A stretch of DNA of 47,964 bases from Ignavibacteriota bacterium (GTDB lineage: Bacteria > Bacteroidota > Ignavibacteria > Palsa-1295), in the NCBI GenBank assembly GCA_003151825.1, contig PLYO01000045.1, positions 59,109-107,072 of the forward strand, read 5' to 3'. The notes under the pieces are model-generated. The model did no database searches and had not been told where the DNA came from. It saw only the letters and a program-made list of their open reading frames with translations. Below, piece after piece: positions 16,772-24,484 of the stretch. Position 1 is the stretch's first letter. Every line of letters starts with the position of its first letter. The position numbers and the translations under genes are program-made.

Positions 16772-17331
16772 GATCCAGCGTAAGCGTTCTGCGCGACTTG
16801 TGCCGAGACCGTCGATTGCTTCGAGAGCACCATCGTGCCGGCAACGAAATCGTGCAACGCCTGTTTCTTCGATGTGAATGCGGCCATGATATAGCCAATC
16901 ATCAGCGTCATCGTCGAAAGTATTTTTGCGAAATATCGTCCCGTCGCACGGCCAAACGAAATACGGCGGCCATCGAGCTCGGTCACGCGAAGTCCGAGCG
17001 CCATCTTGCCGAGCGTAGCCTGGTTCTTCGAGCTTTCCATCAGCGCAAAATAAAGCCAGGCTCCTACAAAATAAATCGCCCACGTACTCATCATTGCTCC
17101 GGCAAAAGCCGCTTGAGCGCCGGGATCATAGTAGTTTCCCCCATGCATTGGCGACGATGCGGACCACATCCCAATTCCAAAGATGAACATGAGCATCCCG
17201 AAAACCGCGCCGAGAATCAGCCCATCTAATACGGACGCGATAAACCGCCGCCAAAACCCCGCGTAACGAACGGCCATATTCTCCACCGGGGTTGTAGAAG
17301 CGGCTCCGACAGGACTCATTGTGTATTCCAT
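16768..17331 (-). CDS. RDD-family membrane protein
   Basis: 187 residues with around four hydrophobic helices. The family pattern is visible: RYAGFWRRFIASVLDGLIL in the first helix with the Arg and Asp of the RDD motif, then TLGKMALGLRVTELDGRRIS. The function of RDD proteins is mostly unknown; some are transport- or ion-related. Its 5' flank is entirely occupied by a large nested palindrome (17339-17536). It overlaps the RidA-like gene by 4 bp. Confidence 0.85.
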   Translation of the reverse strand: MEYTMSPVGAASTTPVENMAVRYAGFWRRFIASVLDGLILGAVFGMLMFIFGIGMWSASSPMHGGNYYDPGAQAAFAGAMMSTWAIYFVGAWLYFALMESSKNQATLGKMALGLRVTELDGRRISFGRATGRYFAKILSTMTLMIGYIMAAFTSKKQALHDFVAGTMVLSKQSTVSAQVAQNAYAGS

Positions 17332-17338
17332 AAAATTG

Positions 17339-17536
17339 TCTGAACTATGATTTATGTGATTCGTGTGATTAAAGCATGATTGGGTTCATCAAAATAATTA
17401 GAACATTTCATTCGAACTTTGATTCTTTTTATTTGTCATTCCCGCGAAAAGCGCATGATCGGTCATGCGCTTTTCGCGGGAATGACAGAAAATCAATCAT
17501 AAAAAATCACCTTAATCACATAAATCATAGTTCAGA
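17339..17536. repeat. Nested palindrome: TCTGAAC/GTGATT arms around a TCATTCCCGCG palindrome
   Basis: The outer arms (17339-17370 and 17505-17536) pair at 29 of 32 positions and start TCTGAACTATGATTTATGTG. Inside lies a perfect palindrome at 17434-17487, TGTCATTCCCGCGAAAAGCG and its complement with a 4-nt centre. The inner unit is the same family as 45236-45313. The structure occupies the whole RDD-crotonase gap. Confidence 0.9.
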
Positions 17537-18325
17537 TTACCGTCCCTCGAACTTCGCCTCACGCTTTGCGGCGAAGGCTTCGTGGAACTCCCGGTGATCG
17601 CGGGTTTGCATCATGAGCGCCTGCGCGGTGGCTTCTTGCTCGATGGCCGATGCGAGATCCATATTCCATTCGTTGTTCAAAAGCCGCTTCGTCAGGCCCA
17701 GCGCAAGCGAGGCGCTCTTTGCAAGCCGCTCCGCCAGCGCGAGCGATTCTTTTTCTAAATCTGCCAGCGCAACAACTTTATTCGCCAATCCAATTTTTTC
17801 TGCTTGTTCCGCGCCGATGGTATCGCCCAACATCAACATTTCCGTCGCGCGCGCGAGGCCAACGACTTTCGGCAGCAAAAATACCGCGCCCATATCCGCT
17901 GCCGTAAGGCCGACTTTTTGGAAGAGAAACGCTATCTTCGCTTCTTTCGCAAAAATCCGAAAATCGCTGGCAAGCGCGATGACTGCTCCCGCACCGGCAG
18001 CAATCCCATTCACGGCAGCAACGATCGGCTTTTCAATCGTGCGCATATTTGTAATGAGTTCACCCGACATGCGCGTGAATTCGAGCAATCCTTTTACGTC
18101 GCGCTTGAGCAACTCGCCAATTATTTCATGCACGTCGCCGCCAGAGCAGAAGCCACGGCCATTGCCTTCGATTACAATAACTTTCACCGCATCGTCCGAG
18201 CGCATACGGTAAAATAGATCGGCGAGGTCGCGATAGACCTTAAACGTGAGCGAGTTCAGCGTCTCGGGCCGCGCGAATTTCACGCGGGCGATGCCATTAG
18301 TCACGGAGTAGAAGAAAGAATCCAT
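17537..18325 (-). CDS. Crotonase-fold enoyl-CoA hydratase/isomerase family protein
   Basis: 262 residues, normal length. The oxyanion-hole segment GNGRGFCSGGD (about residues 54-64) and the second glycine loop NGIAAGAGA are present. By motif alignment the two hydratase glutamates are missing: Val115 at the Glu144-equivalent and Lys137 at the Glu164-equivalent of rat hydratase. Asp144 in LTAADMGAVF matches the Asp used by PaaG/isomerase-type crotonases. An enoyl-CoA isomerase-like activity is thus more likely than simple hydration. It is monocistronic or the first gene of a leftward group, isolated from RDD by the nested palindrome. The upstream gap (18326-18475) carries a GAGTAACGAG-type fragment near 18330-18350. 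Confidence 0.87.
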   Translation of the reverse strand: MDSFFYSVTNGIARVKFARPETLNSLTFKVYRDLADLFYRMRSDDAVKVIVIEGNGRGFCSGGDVHEIIGELLKRDVKGLLEFTRMSGELITNMRTIEKPIVAAVNGIAAGAGAVIALASDFRIFAKEAKIAFLFQKVGLTAADMGAVFLLPKVVGLARATEMLMLGDTIGAEQAEKIGLANKVVALADLEKESLALAERLAKSASLALGLTKRLLNNEWNMDLASAIEQEATAQALMMQTRDHREFHEAFAAKREAKFEGR

Positions 18326-18475
18326 TGCAGTAATGAGTAACGAGTAATCAGAGCTAAGAAATTCAGTTTATTCCTGGCATAATAAAAATAGTGCTGTAGT
18401 GCATAACGAATAATAGAAAGTTATTTACCGGATACGAACTCGCTCCCTACTCCAAACCGTTCTACACTACCCACG

Positions 18476-20815
18476 ATGCACTCTCAACTACCCGAACGTA
18501 TCTCCCGCCTCGACTCACTCGCGCACAACCTTTGGTGGAGCTGGTCGCCTGAGGCGCGGGCCGCCTTTCGCACGATTTCGCTGCGCCTCTGGCGCTCGAC
18601 GGACCACAATCCCGTCCGCATGCTCAACCAGGTCACGCCCGACCGGCTCGACCGCCTCGCCGCCGATCCCGATTTCCTCAAAAAGTACGATGCTCTCACC
18701 CAGCTATTCGATGACTACATGGGCTCGGGTAAAGGGCAAACGGTAAAGGGTAACGGGCAACGGGTATATGATGATCCTTCAAATCTACCCTCTGCCCCTT
18801 ACCCTTTACCCTTTACCCCATCCATCGCCTATTTCTCCGCCGAATATGGCCTACATGGCAGCTTGCCGATTTATTCCGGCGGGCTGGGAATTCTTTCCGG
18901 CGATCAGGCGAAAACCGCAAGCGATATGGGCTTCGATTTCACTGCCATTGGTTTTATGTACCCAAAAGGATACTTCGAGCAGGAGATTTCTCCCGATGGC
19001 GATCAAATCGCGGATTACGAGGAGATCGACATTCCGAATGTCCCTATTGACCGAGTGCTCCTTTCCAATGGCGAACCGCTTATCGTATCGCTCGCGATGC
19101 AGCGTCCCGACGATTTGCTGCACCTGCAGGTCTGGCTCGTGCGCTGCGGCCGCGTGAAGATTTATCTGATGGATTCCAACATTGACGCCAACGATCCAGC
19201 CAACCGCGACATCACCACGCGCCTTTATGGCGGCGACCGCGAGTACCGTTTACGACAGGAGATTGCGCTCGGAATCGGTGGCGTAGCCGTTCTGCGGGCG
19301 CTCGCCATTCAGCCTGATGTCTTTCATGCCAACGAGGGACATGTCGCGTTCATGTTTGTGGAACGATTACGCGAAGCAATCAAAGCAGGTCTGACTCTCA
19401 ATGAAGCGCTGGACGCCGTTCGCCGATGCTCCGTTTTTACTACACATACGCCGGTTCCTGCGGGCCACGATGCTTTTTCGGACGATCTCATCGAGCGATA
19501 CTTTTGGCACTACTGGCCCGATCTGGGCATGACCAAAGAACAGTTTTTCGCGCTCGGCGAACATGAGGGAATGTTCAACATGACCGCGCTTTCGATGAAT
19601 CTTTCGGCACACCGCAATGCCGTCAGCAAAAAACACCGTGAAGTAACGGCCGCCATGTGGCCGGAATACGTCTCCAATAGTGGCGAACAGAGAGTGGCGA
19701 ACGGAGAACAGAAACCGGAGAACGGAGAGCAAAACACTGATGCTGCCAATGAAACCGTTCTTTCTTCTCCACTCGCCACTCTCCGTTCGCCACTCGGCAC
19801 TCTCACGAGTGTTACCAACGGCATTCACATCCGCACCTGGCTTGCGCCGGAAATGGAAGCGTTGTTCGCGAGCGAACTCGGAGCCGATTGGATCAAGCAC
19901 CTCGACGACGAATCCTATTGGGAAAAATTCCGCGAGATTCCGGACGAAGCCCTCTGGCAAACAAGGCACCGCCTCAAGGCAAGTCTGTTTAGCTTCATCA
20001 CGGACCGGATGCGAAGAAAGTGGTTGGCCGGCGATCATAATTTTTCACAAGCAGGCGAAAGCATTATTGCCGAAGGCGTGCTGCTCGATCCAAGCATTTT
20101 CACTATCGGCTTCGCGCGAAGGTTCGCTACCTACAAACGCGCCACGCTTATCTTCAACGATTTAGATCGCATCAAGCGCATCGTCAACGATCCGTTGCGT
20201 CCCGTCCAAATTGTTTTCAGCGGCAAAGCACATCCAGCGGACGCGGGTGGTCAGGAGCTTATCAAAGAGATTTGGCACCACGCGCTCGACCCGGCATTCG
20301 GCGGGCGCATCGCATTTATCGAAAATTACGGGATGCACTCGGCAAAATATCTCGTGCGCGGCTGCGATCTCTGGATGAACAATCCCAAAGCCCCGCTCGA
20401 AGCCTCCGGCACCAGCGGCATGAAAGCCGCCATCAATGGCCTGCCCAATTTCTCTGTCCTCGATGGGTGGTGGATGGAGGGACTTGTAGCGCCGGCGTCC
20501 TCGCCGGTCCCCGCACCGCATAGAGAAGATACCGGCGGGACGCCGGCGCTACAAGCCGTGAGAAATGGGTGGGGGATTGAAGGCGCGACCGATGGTTCGC
20601 AGGACGATCAGGATCGCGCCGATGCCAACCGCATGTACGACCTGCTCGAACACGAGATCGTCCCGCTCTTTTATAATAAAGCCTCCGACGGCATCCCGCA
20701 CGAATGGCTGCGCGTGGTGAAAGAATCCATTGCGACCATCCTCCCGCGATTCTCCAGCGAGCGCATGATGCGCGAGTATGCGGAAAAAATGTATGGGCCG
20801 GCCGCATCCACGTAG
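18476..20815 (+). CDS. glgP: Alpha-glucan (glycogen/maltodextrin) phosphorylase with three in-frame insertions
   Basis: A 779-residue GT35 phosphorylase that releases glucose-1-phosphate from alpha-1,4-glucans. The N-terminus (LAHNLWWSWSPEARAAF) and YFSAEYGLHGSLPIYSGGLG show it is the compact bacterial/archaeal type. The PLP-lysine region is EASGTSGMKAAINGLPNFSV. Removing repeat-derived segments would bring it to near the usual length of about 700. The insertions are residues ~84-114 (G-rich heptads), ~402-444 (GGAGAAC heptads) and ~670-693 (TGTAGCGCCGG palindrome pair, next to GWWMEG). All keep the frame. The 5' gap contains an AT-rich stretch but no clear promoter. Confidence 0.93.
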   Translation: MHSQLPERISRLDSLAHNLWWSWSPEARAAFRTISLRLWRSTDHNPVRMLNQVTPDRLDRLAADPDFLKKYDALTQLFDDYMGSGKGQTVKGNGQRVYDDPSNLPSAPYPLPFTPSIAYFSAEYGLHGSLPIYSGGLGILSGDQAKTASDMGFDFTAIGFMYPKGYFEQEISPDGDQIADYEEIDIPNVPIDRVLLSNGEPLIVSLAMQRPDDLLHLQVWLVRCGRVKIYLMDSNIDANDPANRDITTRLYGGDREYRLRQEIALGIGGVAVLRALAIQPDVFHANEGHVAFMFVERLREAIKAGLTLNEALDAVRRCSVFTTHTPVPAGHDAFSDDLIERYFWHYWPDLGMTKEQFFALGEHEGMFNMTALSMNLSAHRNAVSKKHREVTAAMWPEYVSNSGEQRVANGEQKPENGEQNTDAANETVLSSPLATLRSPLGTLTSVTNGIHIRTWLAPEMEALFASELGADWIKHLDDESYWEKFREIPDEALWQTRHRLKASLFSFITDRMRRKWLAGDHNFSQAGESIIAEGVLLDPSIFTIGFARRFATYKRATLIFNDLDRIKRIVNDPLRPVQIVFSGKAHPADAGGQELIKEIWHHALDPAFGGRIAFIENYGMHSAKYLVRGCDLWMNNPKAPLEASGTSGMKAAINGLPNFSVLDGWWMEGLVAPASSPVPAPHREDTGGTPALQAVRNGWGIEGATDGSQDDQDRADANRMYDLLEHEIVPLFYNKASDGIPHEWLRVVKESIATILPRFSSERMMREYAEKMYGPAAST
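18727..18818. repeat. Inverted heptad repeat in glgP, insertion 1
   Basis: The left arm reads GGTAAAGGGTAACGGGCAAC and on; the right arm reads CCCTTACCCTTTACCCTTTA. Units are 7 bp. It encodes GKGQTVKGNGQRV and SAPYPLPFTP in the phosphorylase without a stop. Confidence 0.85.
19680..19807. repeat. Inverted heptad repeat in glgP, insertion 2
   Basis: The left arm contains GGCGAACGGAGAACAG and GGAGAACGGAGAGC. The right arm contains CTCCACTCGCCACTCTCCG and TTCGCCACTCGGCACTCTC, partly complementary. Encodes a hydrophilic EQRVANGEQKPENGEQN stretch and SSPLATLRSPLGTLTS. Confidence 0.85.
20483..20555. repeat. TGTAGCGCCGG inverted pair in glgP, insertion 3
   Basis: The left arm CTTGTAGCGCCGGCGTCCTC is matched on the right by GACGCCGGCGCTACAAG. 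The same family is in the prohead protease gene (27517-27594). Encodes LVAPASSPVPAP and TGGTPALQA. Confidence 0.9.
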
Positions 20816-20824
20816 GCCGGTGTC

Positions 20825-20857
20825 GCGTAGGTCGGGGCTTCCAGCCCGACCTCCCCT
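20825..20857. repeat. GTAGGTCGG palindromic repeat (copy 2)
   Basis: Near-identical to 2309-2342 (GCGTAGGTCGG, then GCTTCCAGCCCGAC). It follows the glgP stop by 9 nt; a preceding CGTAGGCCGG overlaps the TAG itself. Confidence 0.8.
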
Positions 20858-21020
20858 GCCCAAAATCACTCAGAAAAGGCATTTTTTGAATAATCGTAAA
20901 GATTGGGTAAAATAAACATCGAATTGCTGTAACCTTTTGGCTTTTCGCTGGTCTTCTTTACAGAGCGGAGCATCGAATCTTGCAAAGAGCGCTAACTATT
21001 CATCCCAATTCCATGTATCC

Positions 21021-21821
21021 ATGAAAAATCATCTAATCCTTTTCGCGGGCATTTTCTTCACGGCATTAGCGATCATCTCCGGTTGCACCAAGACTATGGA
21101 AGTTACCATGGTGAGCACAGGCCAGATCGTCGGCACCGTGAACCTGCATGAAATGGATTGTGCCCCTTCCGCATCCTCGGCGGGAGTAACCGTTGCCATC
21201 TTAGGAACGAAGTTCACCGCCATCTCGGATAGCGCGGGCACGTTTACGTTCGATGGCGTTCCCGCCGGTTACTATTCGTTCCAATTTTCAAAACCCGGTT
21301 TTACAACGTATGTTCAGAGCTCCGTCCCATTCATTGGCAGCGGGACATTAGAAGAGTACGTTAATGCACAACTTGTTAGAATCGATAACTGGAAAACAAC
21401 ACTCTCCATACCAACCGTCTCTAAGATTCCAGAATCAAATTCATTGGATTCTCTCTTTCAATTCAATTTCCCTTCCGGCATTAAGGTTCTCGACTCGTCG
21501 GGACAAATTGTCGGTGCTCTTCAACCAGATGGACCGATTGTTCTCTATTTCAGCAAAAGTCCCACGATCAATTACATGGATACCGGTACCTACTTCACAA
21601 ATTCCTATGGAAGTCCTTATATTTTATACCCTACAACCTACCTGGGTCCCACCGCAAACCCATATCCCCGCGATGGAGACACCGTCTATGTTGTCGGGTA
21701 CCCTTTGTCAGACTGCTATGCCGATCAATATCAATACACCTATTACGTTGGCGACACGCTAAAAACCGGGTACGCCGGTAACCTTCCTCCCTCGAATACG
21801 CTGAAGGTCGTGCTGCCGTAA
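21021..21821 (+). CDS. Lipoprotein with carboxypeptidase-regulatory-like domain
   Basis: About 266 residues from ATG 21021. The signal sequence ends in a lipobox (IISGC), so it is a predicted lipoprotein. Residues ~42-110 form a CarboxypepD_reg/transthyretin-like beta-sandwich (GQIVGTVNLHEMD ... SDSAGTFTFDGVPAGYYSFQFSKPGFTTY), found in surface proteins of Bacteroidota. The rest is Tyr/Pro/Ser-rich without recognised domain. The in-frame extension upstream to 20937 is probably not translated because the signal peptide begins at MKNH. Confidence 0.75.
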   Translation: MKNHLILFAGIFFTALAIISGCTKTMEVTMVSTGQIVGTVNLHEMDCAPSASSAGVTVAILGTKFTAISDSAGTFTFDGVPAGYYSFQFSKPGFTTYVQSSVPFIGSGTLEEYVNAQLVRIDNWKTTLSIPTVSKIPESNSLDSLFQFNFPSGIKVLDSSGQIVGALQPDGPIVLYFSKSPTINYMDTGTYFTNSYGSPYILYPTTYLGPTANPYPRDGDTVYVVGYPLSDCYADQYQYTYYVGDTLKTGYAGNLPPSNTLKVVLP

Positions 21822-22139
21822 ACCGGTATCTCTTCGGCGAAATACAGCAGCCCAAAGTGCCGTGGTTTGCCCGCGGCATTATCATTGTTCCAGCATCATT
21901 GGTAAAGCTGCAATCGTTCTAATTCCTGCCTCGGAACGCCAGGTTTTTTGCCCCCATTGTCCGTTCGGTTATCCTGCTTCAAAATCCCCGAAAATTAGGT
22001 GCCTAAAGCAGCACTTTAACAAATAAATTTATTCCCTTTATTGCCATGTAGTTATAAACAAATTTTGGTGATATTTTTATATTTTTTGAGATTTTTGAGG
22101 TCAAATTAAGTGTTCTATAATATGAACGGGGGAATATAA
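21822..22139. other. AT-rich intergenic region before the phage head module
   Basis: Around 320 bp with no gene. From about 22010 it is strikingly AT-rich, with a TATAAT motif near 22116. It marks the left boundary of the phage-derived module. No repeat family member or attachment-site duplication was found by eye. Confidence 0.5.
22093..22121 (+). promoter_or_regulatory. Candidate promoter
   Basis: TATAAT at 22116-22121 with a TTTTGA-like element at 22093-22098 (17-bp spacer), in AT-rich DNA, 19 nt before the small ORF at 22140. FCB promoters often differ from this consensus, so support is modest. Confidence 0.3.
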
Positions 22140-22313
22140 ATGAATAAAAAAAGTAAACGATCGCAAAAAAAGCGATGGAAAGACCTAAAAATAATGGCCG
22201 ATTCCATCATGCGCTCTATGACGAGCGCGCCTTCTTTCGATCTTCGAAGAGAATACCCGCCCCGCTTCGACCGCCGGCGCTCATGCTCCGGCCACAAGCC
22301 GCTCGAAGCATAG
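22140..22313 (+). CDS. Small basic protein, unknown
   Basis: A 57-codon ORF: MNKKSKRSQKKRWKDLKIM and on, to GHKPLEA. It is strongly basic, Lys/Arg-rich at the N-terminus and Arg-rich at the C-terminus. A purine-rich GGGGGA lies 7 nt before the ATG, one of few SD-like sites in the window. It is the first ORF of the phage-derived module; a nucleic-acid-binding or regulatory role is possible but nothing proves that it is expressed. Confidence 0.4.
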   Translation: MNKKSKRSQKKRWKDLKIMADSIMRSMTSAPSFDLRREYPPRFDRRRSCSGHKPLEA

Positions 22314-22372
22314 CCTTTTTTCAGCATAGCTTTTTCCTGATTTTTTTCCAAATCATTAATCTAATCGAAACT

Positions 22373-22714
22373 ATGTCAAACCAACCTACCTACTCCGCAC
22401 CACGTATGACCCGAAATCCATCACGCATCACCGAAGACGCTCCTCGCGCGTACGATCTCGATGAGTATCTCGACCACCTCTGCCAGATCGACGACGAGGA
22501 ATACGCGGAAGGCTACGGCCTGCCGATCCACTCCCTTACGGAAGACGATCTCCGCTTCCTTCGGGATTTTATTTTAAGTTCCGCGATGTACGTCGAGCAA
22601 CTGGAATCGTTCCTCTGCGATCCGTCCGACGATTTCTGGGAAGCCCGCGAGCAAGCCTACCGTATCATCACCGCCCTGCTCATTCGGCATTACGAGTATG
22701 AGATGGATGGGTGA
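22373..22714 (+). CDS. Acidic small protein upstream of terL, unknown
   Basis: 113 residues from ATG 22373. It is very acidic, with a predicted all-helical core (DLDEYLDHLCQIDDEEYAEG, later FLRDFILSSAMYVEQLESFL). Its position just before terL is where a small terminase subunit usually lies, but no helix-turn-helix is apparent and the charge argues against DNA binding. It could be a DNA mimic or unrelated. The longer in-frame start at 22175 overlaps the small basic ORF in another frame and is less likely. Confidence 0.6.
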   Translation: MSNQPTYSAPRMTRNPSRITEDAPRAYDLDEYLDHLCQIDDEEYAEGYGLPIHSLTEDDLRFLRDFILSSAMYVEQLESFLCDPSDDFWEAREQAYRIITALLIRHYEYEMDG

Positions 22715-22750
22715 AAAGTCGGCCGGAAGTGCATCGTTGCAAAAAATCAC

Positions 22751-22782
22751 CGTCGGATGGGACGCATACGACCCATCCGACG
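22751..22782. repeat. Hairpin before terL
   Basis: A perfect 11-bp stem (CGTCGGATGGG with CCCATCCGACG) and 10-nt loop. Further ACGGATGTG and GGGACGCAT echoes suggest another short dispersed palindrome. There is no T tract. Confidence 0.65.
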
Positions 22783-22857
22783 GATGTGTCTCATCTCCTT
22801 TCATTGAATTGAGTTAGCTTCTTTGGGGCGCTAAAGAAGAAACCGTTAACTTTCCCC

Positions 22858-24324
22858 ATGTCCCCCCTACAATTCGCAAAAACAAAATTAAAAATAAACT
22901 GCTGGCCCAAGATGCAGGAGATCTTCGCCGCCGTCGAATCCGGCGAGCGGAAAATTCTCGTTCGGTCCTGCAATGGCGCGGGCAAAACCACTGCGCTGGC
23001 CGCAATCTGTAATTGGTATTTTACAACTTATAAAGATTCCATCGTGCTCACCACGGCTTCCAGTTGGACGCAGGTAAAACGGAACCTTTGGGGCGAGATC
23101 CGGCGTCAGGCGCGCACCGCAACACTCTATGCCAAAGCGACCGAGCGCACCGCAACGGCGATCAAAATGTCCGATAAACATTTTATGCTCGGCATTTCGC
23201 CGAGAGCGCCGGAAAATGCGATGGGTTTTCACGCGCCGCATATTCTTGTTGCCGTCGATGAAGCCACCGGCATTAACGATGAGATCATGACCGCGCTTAC
23301 TGGGAACCTCAGCAGCGCCGGCTCGCAAATCATTATGATCTGCAATCCCATCGACCGCGAGTCCTATCCCTATCACGCCGAGCAATCCGGCGAGTGGAAG
23401 GTCATCCACATCTCTGCGTTCGATCATCCGAACGTCATCAAAGGCAAGGAAATCATTCCCGGCGCGGTAACGCGCGAGTGGATCGAAGACCGGGTTCGTT
23501 CGTGGTCGTTCGAAGTAAGCGTTCCGCATGGCGACACGCTCATTGCCAAGTCCGAAGACGCGTTCCGCTTAGATTGGAACGGCATCTTTTATCGCAAAAC
23601 ACCGCTCGTGCAAGCCCGCATTTTTGGCGAGTGGGCGCAATTGGAATCCGTCGGGTTTATTCCACTGGAACTTATACAGCGTAATGTCTGGAAAATGCTA
23701 CCGGAACCTTCATCGCCGGTAACGCAGCGCGCGCTCGGCGTAGATATTTCTCGCGGCCTGGGCCGTGATGCTACGGTCTATACCTGGTTTGACGTGCATA
23801 ATAGCACCAATGGTTCGCCGGATGGGCCGGATGTTCAGACTAAGTTCCTCATGACGCTCAACGACGATCTGATGACGACCGCAGACAAAATAAAAGCGGA
23901 GTACGAGAAATGCGAAGCCGAAGGCGTTGAACTCATTATTGCCATAGACGATACCGGCTTGGGCGGCGGTGTTAGCGACCGGCTGAAACGAATGGACGTT
24001 CCCCACTTTGCGGTGAACTTTTCGCAGGGACCGATGAAATTATTTCCCGGTAAAACGTTAGCGAACGCCCGCGCCGAAATGTATTTTGTGCTCCACTCCG
24101 AACTGCTGGAAGGCAAAGTGCTTCTGCGCGATTTTAAACGGTTCCACGAGGAACTCTCCGCAATACGTTTGGAACTAAGCGCTCTTTCCGGCGCCTATAA
24201 GATGGAGGACAAAGTTGCCTTGAAAGAACGCCTCGGCCGCTCGCCGGATTACGCCGATGCCACCGCGCTCGCGCGGTATGCGCTGCAACTTCACAAATAT
24301 GCGAAGAATAAGAAGTTCCTGTAA
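22858..24324 (+). CDS. Phage terminase large subunit (TerL)
   Basis: A 488-residue DNA-packaging motor. ATPase domain: Walker A CNGAGKTT (residues 38-45), Walker B ILVAVDE (129-135), and a coupling-motif region near IIMICNP. RNase H-like nuclease: Asp296 in LGVDISRG, the acidic pair Asp364-Asp365 in AIDDTGLGGG and Asp464/Asp467 near DYADATA. All key residues look intact, so the enzyme could be active. The nearest relatives in form are DNA-packaging proteins of siphoviruses and gene transfer agents. It is followed by an inverted repeat and an opposite-strand gene, which separates it from portal. Confidence 0.93.
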   Translation: MSPLQFAKTKLKINCWPKMQEIFAAVESGERKILVRSCNGAGKTTALAAICNWYFTTYKDSIVLTTASSWTQVKRNLWGEIRRQARTATLYAKATERTATAIKMSDKHFMLGISPRAPENAMGFHAPHILVAVDEATGINDEIMTALTGNLSSAGSQIIMICNPIDRESYPYHAEQSGEWKVIHISAFDHPNVIKGKEIIPGAVTREWIEDRVRSWSFEVSVPHGDTLIAKSEDAFRLDWNGIFYRKTPLVQARIFGEWAQLESVGFIPLELIQRNVWKMLPEPSSPVTQRALGVDISRGLGRDATVYTWFDVHNSTNGSPDGPDVQTKFLMTLNDDLMTTADKIKAEYEKCEAEGVELIIAIDDTGLGGGVSDRLKRMDVPHFAVNFSQGPMKLFPGKTLANARAEMYFVLHSELLEGKVLLRDFKRFHEELSAIRLELSALSGAYKMEDKVALKERLGRSPDYADATALARYALQLHKYAKNKKFL

Positions 24325-24340
24325 CCCGACCTTGTCAACC

Positions 24341-24470
24341 TGTCATCCTGAGCGAAGTTCGTTCTGAGGCACGAAGAACGAACGAAGTCGAAGGATCTCG
24401 GGAGACTTCACGCGATCCTTCGACTCCGTTATTTCCTCCTTCGTCGGAAATAACTCCGCTCAGGATGACA
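24341..24470. repeat. Dispersed inverted repeat, CATCCTGAGC family (copy 2)
   Basis: Starts TGTCATCCTGAGCGAAG and ends CTCCGCTCAGGATGACA. Inner halves GTCGAAGGATC and GATCCTTCGAC are complementary. It lies between the terL stop and the convergent stop of the glycosyltransferase gene. Confidence 0.9.
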
Positions 24471-24484
24471 GAAGTAATATTCTT

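Noticed and set aside
16370..17083. Long 237-residue version of the RidA-like gene
   Set aside because: The N-terminal 100+ residues are the RDD gene read in another frame; GTG 16771 with 4-bp overlap fits the family length.
22373..22714. Terminase small subunit
   Set aside because: Position fits but the protein is highly acidic with no visible helix-turn-helix; left as unknown.
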